Shown in pieces: positions 36,410 to 45,192 of a stretch of DNA of 64,000 bases (the first letter of the stretch is position 1; every line of letters begins with the position of its first letter). Both the position numbers and the translations under genes were made by a program. The notes beneath the pieces were generated by a model. That model searched no databases. It saw only the letters and a program-made list of their open reading frames with translations, and had not been told where the DNA came from. This stretch comes from Saprospiraceae bacterium (GTDB taxonomy: Bacteria; Bacteroidota; Bacteroidia; Chitinophagales; Saprospiraceae), in assembly GCA_016718205.1 (NCBI GenBank), contig JADKEB010000011.1:176036-240035 (forward strand). The letters run 5' to 3'.

Positions 36410-36842
36410 CGATGGACAGATGAAAGAAGCCTTAAATATCATATTCAAAGGTGATCTCTGTTCGGCGTAGGTGTTGCCCTCTGCCTGTCAAGCTTTGCTT
36501 GATCGTAGCCTAGTCATGGCTGTGCCATGAATCTTGGCGGATCAGTTTATTGGAGATAGATGTAGCAGATATTTGATGGTTTTACTTCTTCGGATTCAAA
36601 TTAAAAATTTGGTATCAATCAGACGTAGGCACCGTCTACGCATAGGAGGATAGTAGCTTTCTGAAGGACGACGTCAAAGCACAGCCGTTGGTATTGTGAT
36701 GCTACGAGACACCATAAATCCATCAGACAGACAAAAAAATTACTTAATTTTTACTTTTTACTTTCAAAAACTTTCTCAACTATTTAATGGTACTTTTGTG
36801 CAGAAATGTATAGTTGAACTTCTAACCCTTGCCCTCGCATCA
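36410..36842. repeat. Hairpin-rich intergenic stretch
   Basis: Contains several short hairpins with three-base loops: TCAAGC-TTT-GCTTGA (about 36488), TCATGGC-TGT-GCCATGA (about 36514) and CGTAGGC-ACC-GTCTACG (36624-36640). A longer ORF reading through its right part is rejected because a -7 box (TACTTTTG, 36791-36798) lies inside it. Confidence 0.6.
36595..36643. repeat. About 50-bp repeat, left copy
   Basis: TTCAAATTAAAAATTTGGTATCA then GACGTAGGC-ACC-GTCTACGC. A related copy at 38217-38265 lies on the far side of the AraC-VOC gene pair. Confidence 0.65.
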
Positions 36843-37586
36843 ATGAATTATAGAGAGATTAGACCATTTGGATTTTTAAACAATTTTGTACAGAGTTTTT
36901 GGTATTACGAAACTTTTGACACAGAAATTCAACATACTATTTTACCTGACGGCTATTTTGATTTAATTGCTGAGTTTGAAAATGAAACATTGACAACCGT
37001 AAAACTTACAGGAATTTGGACGAATGCAAAAGACATACAAATTCCGAAAAACACAAAATTCTTTGCAATCAGGTTCAATCTTATAGCAATTGAATATATT
37101 TTCCAAAAAGAGATTAAATCAATTTTAGATTCAACAATTAATTTACCTCTTTCATTTTGGAACATTGATAAATATAAATCTAACGAGTTTGAAAAATTTG
37201 TTGCAGATTCTTCTAATAAATTAGACACTTCCACAAGGCATTTAAAAGAAATTGACAGCAGGAAATTGAAATTATTTGAAATCGTATATAAACAAAAAAC
37301 AAAAACAGTTTCTGAAATTTCAAAACAAGTTTTTTGGAGTAGTAGACAAATAAATAGATATTTCCATTCAAAGTTTGGCATCACTCTGAAACAATTTCTA
37401 AACATTGTTCGTTGTAACGCAACTTATGAAGAAATTTCAAATGGCAACCTAAATCCGCAATCTGATTTTTTTGACCAAGCTCACTTCATTAAAGAAATAA
37501 AAAAATACACAGGCGCAACACCAAAAGAGTTGAACAAAAATAAAAACGACCGATTTTTACAATTATCTAAGACAGAAGTACTGTAA
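36843..37586 (+). CDS. AraC-family transcriptional regulator
   Basis: 247 aa from the ATG at 36843, chosen because a TACTTTTG -7 box lies 44 bp upstream, inside the longer reading from 36696. N-terminal sensing domain (REIRPFGFLNNFVQSFWYYE, DUF6597-like) and a C-terminal double HTH (TVSEISKQVFWSSRQINRYFHSKFGITLKQFL, then SDFFDQAHFIKEIKKYTGATPKEL). Likely regulates the following VOC gene, whose ATG lies 31 bp beyond its stop. Its base composition is lower in GC than the core genes. Confidence 0.85.
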   Translation: MNYREIRPFGFLNNFVQSFWYYETFDTEIQHTILPDGYFDLIAEFENETLTTVKLTGIWTNAKDIQIPKNTKFFAIRFNLIAIEYIFQKEIKSILDSTINLPLSFWNIDKYKSNEFEKFVADSSNKLDTSTRHLKEIDSRKLKLFEIVYKQKTKTVSEISKQVFWSSRQINRYFHSKFGITLKQFLNIVRCNATYEEISNGNLNPQSDFFDQAHFIKEIKKYTGATPKELNKNKNDRFLQLSKTEVL

Positions 37587-37591
37587 TTTTG
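37584..37591 (+). promoter_or_regulatory. -7 box of the VOC gene
   Basis: TAATTTTG overlaps the AraC stop codon and is 26 bp before the VOC start. Confidence 0.45.
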
Positions 37592-37617
37592 TAGCTTAAT
37601 TAATTAAATTCTAAAAA

Positions 37618-38040
37618 ATGAAGATAACCAAACTTTCGCCAAACTTTGAAGTAACCGATGTTAGAAAAACTGTATCATTTTATGTTGAAAATTTCGGTTT
37701 TAACTTAATTATGGCTGTTCCTGAAACACAAGACGGAATAGACCAAACTTGTGCAGAAAACAAGGAATATGTTTATGCAATGATTCAGAGAGACAATGTG
37801 GAATTTATGTTTCAGCGTTCAGACACATTTAAAAGTGATGTTGTCTTTTCAAAAGGACTAACTATCGGAGCTACCGTTTCATTTTATATGGACATAGAAG
37901 GTATAATAGAGTTTTACCAAAACTTAAAAAATAAAAACATCGAATTGACCGAACTAAAAACAACTTGGTACGGTATGCAAGAATTTTATGTGAAAGACCT
38001 TAATGGTTATATTCTTGGATTTGCTGAGAAAGCTGAATAA
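37618..38040 (+). CDS. VOC-family (glyoxalase/bleomycin-resistance-like) protein
   Basis: 140 aa. Two beta-alpha-beta-beta-beta modules: KLSPNFEVTDVRKTVSFYVENFGFNLIMAVPE..EFMFQRSD and VSFYMDIEGIIEFYQNLKNKNIELTELKTTWYGMQEFYVKDLNGYILGFAE. The pattern (DVRKTVSFY, DLNGY) is the VOC superfamily, possibly binding or modifying a small toxic molecule. Paired with an AraC regulator, which fits inducible detoxification; substrate unknown. Confidence 0.85.
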   Translation: MKITKLSPNFEVTDVRKTVSFYVENFGFNLIMAVPETQDGIDQTCAENKEYVYAMIQRDNVEFMFQRSDTFKSDVVFSKGLTIGATVSFYMDIEGIIEFYQNLKNKNIELTELKTTWYGMQEFYVKDLNGYILGFAEKAE

Positions 38041-38216
38041 CTATGAATATTGAAGCAGAAAGATGATTTTGCCTTTCCTTGAAAGGAGCAGAAGAAAAAA
38101 TGCCTTTTTTGACGATAAAACTTTAGTGTTTTCTGTCAGGGGTAAAATATTTTGTGCAACGGACATAACCACATTTGATTTTCTAAACTTAAAATGCAAC
38201 CCCTGTTTGGCGTATG

Positions 38217-38265
38217 TTCAAATTGAAAATTTGACATCACACAGACGTAGGCGCAGCCTACGCCT
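38217..38265. repeat. About 50-bp repeat, right copy
   Basis: TTCAAATTGAAAATTTGACATCA then GACGTAGGC-GCA-GCCTACGCC. The hairpin CGTAGGC-GCA-GCCTACG (38246-38262) is a perfect 7-bp stem. Similar to 36595-36643. The rest of 38041-38325 has no credible gene. Confidence 0.65.
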
Positions 38266-38325
38266 AACGGGGGCTTAAACCCCTTGAAAATCCCCAATTT
38301 CTAGACAATTTCGTATTGCCAATAT

Positions 38326-39030
38326 TTACTGTCTTCCATTATACAGTACGATAGATATTCCATACAAAAAAAACCTTTCATCAATAGGTTTGGCAGCAAT
38401 GTAGTTTTTGTCCAGCTGGACATTTAGTTCCTGATCGAAACTACTCATATCCAGATTGCTGAGTGGTACCTGCACATAGGGTTTGAAGGCTATACCTACT
38501 TTCTCTCCGGGAAACTGGAAGATGAGATAAAACTTACTGGCATATCCTGATTCGGAAGTCACAGATTTCTTTTTTTTGGGAGCTCCGAGTATATCCGTTT
38601 TTGCCCTTGCTGTCCGATGGCCGATAGAAGCACCATAGCCGACCTTTCCAAAATAGTTTTCCACTCCAAGTGAGTATTCTGTGAGGCTCACAAACCATTT
38701 GTCCTGAAAGTTTGTCTTATCATTCAATTGACCAAATACATCACTTTTATCGCTCATATTGTGCCATGAAAGTTCAAAACCCACTCTGTTGATCCTGTAT
38801 CTCAAACCTATCTCCAAGCCGTGCATTGATCTTATTTCATTCAAGGCATCATCAAGTTTGCCGCCATATTTTCCTGTAAAATCTTCATTAAATCTCCTTA
38901 CGATATTATTTAGATCGGGAGCTGAAGTAAACCCTCCGGTATATCCAACCTTTATATTCAACTGACTCATCAGGACATTCATATATATCAGTGTGAAAAA
39001 AAATATAAAGATAAATCTGCGTTGGAGCAT
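38326..39030 (-). CDS. Predicted outer membrane protein of unknown function
   Basis: 234 aa. Signal peptide (FIFIFFFTLIYMNVLMSQ) followed by alternating strands typical of a small beta-barrel (LNIKVGYTGGFTSAPD, LEIGLRYRINRVGFELSWHN, GYGASIGHRTARA, KFYLIFQFPG, FLYGISIVLYNGRQ). No specific family recognised. It is divergent from the TMTC-like gene, the two starts being 87 bp apart. Confidence 0.65.
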   Translation of the reverse strand: MLQRRFIFIFFFTLIYMNVLMSQLNIKVGYTGGFTSAPDLNNIVRRFNEDFTGKYGGKLDDALNEIRSMHGLEIGLRYRINRVGFELSWHNMSDKSDVFGQLNDKTNFQDKWFVSLTEYSLGVENYFGKVGYGASIGHRTARAKTDILGAPKKKKSVTSESGYASKFYLIFQFPGEKVGIAFKPYVQVPLSNLDMSSFDQELNVQLDKNYIAAKPIDERFFLYGISIVLYNGRQ

Positions 39031-39117
39031 GGAAGTTGTTTAGAAAAATTAAAAAGATACGCAAAAATAAATGAAATTTGCGAATCTTTGCAGTTTCTGT
39101 CACAAACATCTCTATCT

Positions 39118-41037
39118 ATGGCAAAAAGTAAAATAAAACCCACTGAAAATAAGGGGAAGATAGTTGTAGTCCAGGCTGTCGTTGCAGACCCTATTGCCCA
39201 TATTAAGGGAAGTTTTTTTAATAATGATGTGCTGAAAAGCTGGATTCCTGTTTCTGTAGTGATTATGGTGCTCAGTTATGTGTTATATTTCCAGTGCATT
39301 ACTTACGGGTATGTATTGGATGATCTGCTTGTCATTCAGGAAAACAAGTTTACCAAACAAGGTTTCGGTGGCGTTTGGGATATCTTTACCACAGAAAGTT
39401 TTACAGGATATTTCGGAGAGAAAAAAGAATTGGTCCAAGGTAACAGGTATCGTCCTTTATCTATTGCCACTTTTGCAGTCGAATATGGTATGTTCGGAAA
39501 GGAAAACCCAGTATTCAGTCACTTTATCAATATTTTATTGTACGGTTTGACAGGCATTCTTTTATGGATGGTACTGGCGCCCATGTTTAGAAATTTTAAT
39601 AGTAACAAGTGGTGGTTTTCTGTTCCATTTGTTGCTACACTGATTTTTATCGCTCACCCTATACATACCGAAGCTGTAGCTAATATCAAAGGCAGGGATG
39701 AAATCATGGCTATGTTGTTTTCATTGGGTGCTTTGTATGGAGCAATGCGGTTTGTGGACCATAGTAGTCCAAAATGGCTGTCGATAAGCATGGTAAGTTA
39801 TTTTTTAGGTTTACTTTCAAAAGAGAATGCCATTACATTTTTTGCTATCATACCATTGAGCATATACTTTTTTAGTAAACCAGACTGGAGTAAGCTTGGC
39901 AAACTCGGAATGTGGCTATTGATCACTACTGTCTTATATCTTGTACTTCGATTCAATATGGCAGGTGTCCCGAAGTTCAGTCAGGAGATAAAAGACATAA
40001 TGAATAACCCTTTTCTGGGTATGAAACCTGACCAAAAATTGGGTAGCATCATGTACACACTACTCAAATACATCCAGCTCATGGTTTGGCCTCATCCATT
40101 GTCTCATGATTATTATCCATATGCCATTCCGAAGATCAGCGTATTTAAGCCTGTTCCCTTACTTTCATTACTTACTTATATTGGTTTGGTCATTCTGGCA
40201 TTCAGGGGATGGAGACAAAAGTCGGTTTATTCGTATTCAATTTGGTTTTATCTGCTTGCTCTCACGATTGTTTCCAACTTTGTGATCAACCTTGGCACAT
40301 TCATGAATGAGAGATTTATATTTATGGCATCAGCAGGGTTCTGTATTGCTGTTGCCTACTTTTTATTGGAGCATCTTCCTGCATTGTCACCTAAGTATGG
40401 GTACAAAGCAGGACTTACGTTAACTTTTGTTGCAATTTTGGGGTATGGTGCCAAAACATTTGTAAGGGTACCTGTCTGGAAAGATGCTTTATCACTCAAT
40501 GAAGCTGCCGTAGCAATTTCCTCTAATAGTGCTCGCGCTAATTCATTTTTAGCAACAGCACTTTTTGAAAAGTTCAAGGTGACAGAAAATATTGAAGAAA
40601 AAAGAAAACTTATAGACAGGACAGAAAAATATGCTCAAAAGGCGGTTGATATACTTCCGGATTACCTCAATGGCAATCTGATGGTACTTGGTGTGGTATC
40701 TGAGCGTTACAAATTTGATAGAGATATCAAAAAGTACATTGAAGGCATTCGACCTGTTATCCTGCGGCGCCCTGACATAGGTTTTATAAAGGAGTTTAGT
40801 GAGTATTTAAAGGGTAGCCATAATACGGAGTTATTTCCATTTTATCTTGAAGTGGGTCAGGAATTGATGAAATTTAACGATATGAGAAGGAATTACTCAA
40901 TTGATTTTCTCAAATATGCTTATGAAATTCAACCAGCAAACAAGCAGGTAAATATAGCACTTGGGCAAGCGTATGAAATAAACGGAAATGCAGCAGAAGC
41001 TGCAAGATTTAAAGCCGCAGCACAGTCTCTACAATGA
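39118..41037 (+). CDS. TMTC/GT-C-like multi-pass membrane protein with TPR-like C-terminus
   Basis: 639 aa from ATG 39118; a start at 39022 would overlap the divergent gene. GT-C glycosyltransferase features: an early luminal-type acidic pair (YGYVLDDLLV), NRYRPLSIATFAVEYGMFG, and HPIHTEAVANIKGRDEIMA. About ten transmembrane helices (for example VPFVATLIFIAHP, WLLITTVLYLVLRF). Residues from about 475 form a helical TPR-like domain. It resembles bacterial relatives of TMTC O-mannosyltransferases; the acceptor is unknown, though T9SS-exported proteins are often glycosylated in Bacteroidota. The last four bases overlap dprA (ATGA). Confidence 0.75.
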   Translation: MAKSKIKPTENKGKIVVVQAVVADPIAHIKGSFFNNDVLKSWIPVSVVIMVLSYVLYFQCITYGYVLDDLLVIQENKFTKQGFGGVWDIFTTESFTGYFGEKKELVQGNRYRPLSIATFAVEYGMFGKENPVFSHFINILLYGLTGILLWMVLAPMFRNFNSNKWWFSVPFVATLIFIAHPIHTEAVANIKGRDEIMAMLFSLGALYGAMRFVDHSSPKWLSISMVSYFLGLLSKENAITFFAIIPLSIYFFSKPDWSKLGKLGMWLLITTVLYLVLRFNMAGVPKFSQEIKDIMNNPFLGMKPDQKLGSIMYTLLKYIQLMVWPHPLSHDYYPYAIPKISVFKPVPLLSLLTYIGLVILAFRGWRQKSVYSYSIWFYLLALTIVSNFVINLGTFMNERFIFMASAGFCIAVAYFLLEHLPALSPKYGYKAGLTLTFVAILGYGAKTFVRVPVWKDALSLNEAAVAISSNSARANSFLATALFEKFKVTENIEEKRKLIDRTEKYAQKAVDILPDYLNGNLMVLGVVSERYKFDRDIKKYIEGIRPVILRRPDIGFIKEFSEYLKGSHNTELFPFYLEVGQELMKFNDMRRNYSIDFLKYAYEIQPANKQVNIALGQAYEINGNAAEAARFKAAAQSLQ

Positions 41038-42137
41038 CCACACAGGAGTATTTATATCTTATAGCACTTACAAAAACACCGAAAGTAGGACCTGTCATAG
41101 GAAAAAACCTTATTTCGTATTGTGGAGGTATAGAAGCAGTGTTTAAAGAAAGTAAAAAAAATCTTATAAAAATCCCCGGGATAGGACCTATTATAGCTGA
41201 AAATTTCGATCCTGTCAGTTTGCAGCTTGAAGCAGAAAAAGAGATGGATTTCGTTGCTAAAAATGACATAACTCTTTTATCTTACTTAGACAAGAGTTAC
41301 CCAAAACGTATGCTTCAAATCGAATCTTGTCCTTTGATATTATATTTTAAGGGTAGTGCTGTATTAAATCATCACCGTACAGTTGCCATTGTTGGAACCA
41401 GAAAGCCTTCCGACTATGGGAAAGCCATGTGTGAAAAAATTGTCGAAGGACTCAAACCCTTTGATGTCCTACTGATAAGTGGTTTGGCATATGGAATAGA
41501 TGTTACAGCGCATAAAAAATCTCTTGAAGCAGACATACCCACTGTTGGAGTCCTCGGTCATGGTCTTGACCGGTTTTATCCTTCTGATCATACAGCTTTG
41601 GCTAAAAAAATGATACAACATCACGGTGGTGTCATCACAGAATTTCCATCAGGCACCCTTCCGGATAGAGAAAATTTTCCTATGCGCAACAGAATCATTG
41701 CTGCCATGAGCGATGTTGTAGTTGTAATAGAGTCTAAACGAAAAGGCGGATCAATCATCTCAGCTGAATTTGCCAATGATTTTAACAGGGATGTTTTTGC
41801 ACTGCCCGGACCTGTCAATGATGAGCGTTCCGAAGGATGTAACAAACTCATAAAACAAAATAAAGCGCATCTGATAGAATCTGCCTCAGATATTGCTTAC
41901 GTCATGAGGTGGGAAGAACTGGATGCAAAGAAAGTCGTTCAACAACAATTGTTTATCGAATTGGAAGAAGACGAGTCCAGAATGATGACCATCATCAGAG
42001 ATGCAAGAGAGATCACCATCGATGTACTGACATATAAGATGGCAATGACTCCATCTTCTGTATCAAGCTTACTGCTCAATCTCGAATTTAAAGGTCTGGT
42101 GAGATCACTGCCTGGCAAAAAATATACCCTGAACTGA
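41034..42137 (+). CDS. dprA: DNA-processing protein DprA
   Basis: 367 aa. Loads RecA on incoming single-stranded DNA during natural transformation. An N-terminal HhH-like region (KVGPVIGKNLI, IPGIGPIIAENF) is followed by the Rossmann core (VAIVGTRKPSDYGKAM, LISGLAYGIDVTAHKKSLE, GHGLDRFYPSDH, GVITEFPSG, FPMRNRIIAAMSDVVVVIES, GSIISAEFA) and a C-terminal winged helix (about 310-367). Coupled to the TMTC-like gene by a 4-bp overlap and followed by the epimerase 15 bp later. Confidence 0.94.
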   Translation: MTTQEYLYLIALTKTPKVGPVIGKNLISYCGGIEAVFKESKKNLIKIPGIGPIIAENFDPVSLQLEAEKEMDFVAKNDITLLSYLDKSYPKRMLQIESCPLILYFKGSAVLNHHRTVAIVGTRKPSDYGKAMCEKIVEGLKPFDVLLISGLAYGIDVTAHKKSLEADIPTVGVLGHGLDRFYPSDHTALAKKMIQHHGGVITEFPSGTLPDRENFPMRNRIIAAMSDVVVVIESKRKGGSIISAEFANDFNRDVFALPGPVNDERSEGCNKLIKQNKAHLIESASDIAYVMRWEELDAKKVVQQQLFIELEEDESRMMTIIRDAREITIDVLTYKMAMTPSSVSSLLLNLEFKGLVRSLPGKKYTLN

Positions 42138-42152
42138 ATAGAAAACAAAAGA

Positions 42153-43160
42153 ATGCAAAAAAAGAGATTTTTCTGTATAGACGCCCATACCTGTGGAAAT
42201 CCGGTTCGAGTGGTAGTGGGAGGTGGTCCGGACCTGAAAGGTGAAAATATGGTGGAGAAAAGAGCATATTTTCTGGAACATCATGACTGGATCAGAAAAA
42301 GCCTGATGTTCGAACCACGCGGGCATGATATGATGAGCGGGAGTATCCTGTATCCGCCTCATGATCCGAAAAATGATGTGGCTGTCCTGTTTATTGAAAC
42401 AAGTGGATGTCTACCTATGTGTGGACACGGGACCATTGGTACCATCACCATCGCTATAGAAGAAGGACTCATCACACCTCATATTCCCGGCAAAATTAAA
42501 ATGGAAACCCCGGCAGGATTGATCCATATAGGATATCACAAGAATGAAAAGGGTAAAGTGACATCTGTCAAACTAACGAACGTAGGTTCGTTTTTATATA
42601 AAGAAGGACTTAAAATAGTGTGCCCGGATCTTGGAGAATTAACAGCTGATGTTGCTTATGGAGGTAATTTTTATGCTATTATAGATCCGCAGCAGAATTA
42701 TCCGGGATTGGGAAAATATACAGCCGATCAACTTATATCCTGGAGCAGGGCAATACGCAAAGATCTCAACATAAAATATACCTTTCAGCATCCTGAGGTA
42801 GATGATATCAATTGGTGTAGTCACGTGCTCTGGACAGGCTCAACGATCGACCCATCTTCTACTGCCAGGAATGCAGTATTTTATGGTGATAAAGCCATCG
42901 ACAGATCACCGTGTGGCACTGGTACGTCAGCCCGTATGGCACAATTGTACGCAAAAGGAAAACTGAAAAAAGGAGATCACTTTGTACACGAAAGTTTTAT
43001 TGGAAGTAAATTTACTGGCACGATCGAAGGGCTCACGAAAGTAGGCCCATTTGATGCCATCATTCCCGGTATCGAAGGCTGGGCAAAAATCTATGGCTAT
43101 AATACCATTCTTGTAGACCCTGAAGACGATCCATATGCAGGTGGTTTTCAGGTGATTTGA
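42153..43160 (+). CDS. 4-hydroxyproline 2-epimerase (proline racemase family)
   Basis: 335 aa. Both catalytic cysteines of the proline racemase family are present: MCGHGTIGT and DRSPCGTGTSA. That marks a racemase/epimerase rather than a dehydratase, which has Thr at the first site. FFCIDAHTCGNPVRVVVGG and HESFIGSKFTG fit the hydroxyproline epimerase subgroup. It converts trans-4-hydroxy-L-proline to cis-4-hydroxy-D-proline. The FAD oxidoreductase at 43907 would take the next step. Confidence 0.85.
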   Translation: MQKKRFFCIDAHTCGNPVRVVVGGGPDLKGENMVEKRAYFLEHHDWIRKSLMFEPRGHDMMSGSILYPPHDPKNDVAVLFIETSGCLPMCGHGTIGTITIAIEEGLITPHIPGKIKMETPAGLIHIGYHKNEKGKVTSVKLTNVGSFLYKEGLKIVCPDLGELTADVAYGGNFYAIIDPQQNYPGLGKYTADQLISWSRAIRKDLNIKYTFQHPEVDDINWCSHVLWTGSTIDPSSTARNAVFYGDKAIDRSPCGTGTSARMAQLYAKGKLKKGDHFVHESFIGSKFTGTIEGLTKVGPFDAIIPGIEGWAKIYGYNTILVDPEDDPYAGGFQVI

Positions 43161-43194
43161 TAAAATAATTTTTCTGTAAACTGGATGTCTGTCT

Positions 43195-43222
43195 TTTGAG
43201 ATGTAAAACAGTCTTATATTTG
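43195..43222 (+). promoter_or_regulatory. Predicted promoter of the Uma2 gene
   Basis: TTTG (43195-43198), 16-bp spacer, TATATTTG (43215-43222), 23 bp before the ATG. Confidence 0.55.
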
Positions 43223-43245
43223 TATTCAGAAAATATCTGAAATCT

Positions 43246-43815
43246 ATGTCTGAAAATGTTAAAGAAAATGTTGCCAGTGAACCTGCGGGTGAATATGGTA
43301 TTGAATATACTTATGCCGACTATATGAAATTTGAATTTGAAGAAATGGTCGAGCTTATACGCGGTAAGATCTTCAGAATGAGCCCAGCACCGAGATCATC
43401 ACACCAGATTGCTGCCGGGAATTTGTATGGGCCTCTGTGGCATTTACTAAGAAAGTCACCATGCAGGGCATTCATAGCTCCGTTTGATGTCATACTACCT
43501 ATCGCCAATAAGAAAAGAGACAAAGCCACTACAGTGGTTCAACCTGATATTTGCGTGATATGTAATCCCGAAATAGTTGAAGATGCAGGTTGTTTTGGGG
43601 TGCCTGACTGGATTATAGAAATCCTGTCTCCACATACCCGAAAAAAGGATCTTCAACTGAAATATGACGTGTATGAAGAAGCAGGTGTAAAAGAATACTG
43701 GATCGTGATGCCTCAGGAAAAATTAATTGAAGTGTTTATCCTCGAAAATAATAAATACCGACGCATCAAAACCTACGCGCAGGATGATGAGGTGACATCA
43801 CATACACTCCCGTGA
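43246..43815 (+). CDS. Uma2-family (DUF820) putative nuclease
   Basis: 189 aa. The PD-(D/E)XK-like core is visible: EFEEMVELIRGKIFRMSPAP near the start, VVQPDICVICNP (acidic residue), DWIIEILSPHTRKKDLQLKYDVYEEAGVKEYWIV (E and K). Single-domain, typical length. Such genes are often found in variable positions and their role is not settled. It sits between the epimerase and the dehydrogenase of hydroxyproline breakdown and has its own promoter, so it may be a late insertion. Confidence 0.82.
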   Translation: MSENVKENVASEPAGEYGIEYTYADYMKFEFEEMVELIRGKIFRMSPAPRSSHQIAAGNLYGPLWHLLRKSPCRAFIAPFDVILPIANKKRDKATTVVQPDICVICNPEIVEDAGCFGVPDWIIEILSPHTRKKDLQLKYDVYEEAGVKEYWIVMPQEKLIEVFILENNKYRRIKTYAQDDEVTSHTLP

Positions 43816-43906
43816 TTTGACTTACAAATTGGAAGAAATCTTTACTGATATAAAATAACAATAAATCAGCACTTACTTTTTTAATGAATAATACTCAGAA
43901 TACTTA

Positions 43907-45145
43907 ATGCACATCACTATCATTGGAGCAGGAGTCATTGGCATGACAACAGCATACTACCTCACTAAAGCAGGACATGAAGTTACCATCATCGAGAAAA
44001 GCGATGGGACTAACAATTGTTCGTTTGGCAATGCAGGTTATATATCTCCCAGTCATTTTATACCTTTGGCTTCACCGGGTATAGTGGCTCAAGGGCTTAA
44101 ATGGATGCTGAGTTCCTCCAGCCCATTTTACATCAAACCCAGGCTCAATACATCTCTCATAAAATGGGGACTAAAATTTTACTCCAACGCCAACGAAAAA
44201 ACTGTTGCGAAAAATGCTCCGCATCTCAATAGTATCTTGCAGCTATCCAGAAAACTGACAATCGATCTCAACGATGATCTTAATAATGGTTTTTCATTGG
44301 AGACCAAAGGATGCTTTATGCTCTACAAAACAGAAGAAACAGGCCATCACGAAGCGGAACTCGCCCGTGAAGCCAAAAAGTATAGTATGGATGCGCCTGT
44401 GATGTCACAATCAGAAATACAAAAGATGGAACCTAATGTTAGGGTAGATGTACTTGGCGGAGTCTATTTTCCTATCGATTGTCATCTTCATCCATTACAC
44501 ATGATGGCGTCCATCACTCAATGGCTGACCTATGCAGGAGTAAAAATTTTGTATCAGCAAGAGGTTCAGGATTTTGAAGTACACTCAGGACAAGTTAAAG
44601 CAGTGATTACTGATAAGGGAAAAATTCCTTGTGATCATTTAGTAGTAGCAGTAGGTTCGTGGCTCGAAATATTGTCAGCAAAGCTTGGTATCAATCTTCT
44701 GCTTCAACCTGGAAAAGGATATAGCGTTACATTTAATAATAGGCCCAATAATTTAGCCCATCCTTCCATTTTAGTTGATGCGAGAGTAGCGATGACGCCC
44801 TTCGGCAATGCACTGAGGGTAGGTGGTACCATGGAGTTGACAGGCATCAATGACGATATCAACATGAAAAGGGTCAAACCCATCGTAGACGCAGCAAATG
44901 ATTATTATCCTGATTTACATCTCCCAGAGGCACAAGTGGAAAAAGTATGGACAGGTCTCCGTCCCTGCTCACCGGATGGATTACCTTATATAGGCAACAG
45001 TCCGCACCATCAAAATGTAACCATCGCCGGAGGCCACGCCATGTTGGGCATATCATTGGCAGCAGCTACAGGATTATTGGTAAAACAAATTGTCCACAAG
45101 GAGAAAACTGAGATTTCTATTGATGCTTTCCGAGTGGATAGGTAA
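43907..45145 (+). CDS. DadA-like FAD-dependent D-amino acid dehydrogenase (likely cis-4-hydroxy-D-proline)
   Basis: 412 aa. FAD Rossmann loop at the N-terminus (ITIIGAGVIGMTTAYYLTKAGHEVTIIEKS, GxGxxG), then NCSFGNAGYISPSHFIPLASPG, and the C-terminal FAD/substrate region KVWTGLRPCSPDGLPYIGNSPHHQNVTIAGGHAMLGISLAAATG. This is the DAO/DadA family. The nearby 4-hydroxyproline epimerase makes cis-4-hydroxy-D-proline the likely substrate, yielding the pyrroline carboxylate that later enzymes convert to 2-oxoglutarate. Those later enzymes are not in the window. Confidence 0.85.
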   Translation: MHITIIGAGVIGMTTAYYLTKAGHEVTIIEKSDGTNNCSFGNAGYISPSHFIPLASPGIVAQGLKWMLSSSSPFYIKPRLNTSLIKWGLKFYSNANEKTVAKNAPHLNSILQLSRKLTIDLNDDLNNGFSLETKGCFMLYKTEETGHHEAELAREAKKYSMDAPVMSQSEIQKMEPNVRVDVLGGVYFPIDCHLHPLHMMASITQWLTYAGVKILYQQEVQDFEVHSGQVKAVITDKGKIPCDHLVVAVGSWLEILSAKLGINLLLQPGKGYSVTFNNRPNNLAHPSILVDARVAMTPFGNALRVGGTMELTGINDDINMKRVKPIVDAANDYYPDLHLPEAQVEKVWTGLRPCSPDGLPYIGNSPHHQNVTIAGGHAMLGISLAAATGLLVKQIVHKEKTEISIDAFRVDR

Positions 45146-45192
45146 GATGTCATGCTCTTTGTTCCATTCTCCTCGTTCCTTTCTCCAGTGCC

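Noticed and set aside
38063..38278. 71-codon plus-strand ORF
   Set aside because: Ends in the 50-bp hairpin repeat and has no family features.
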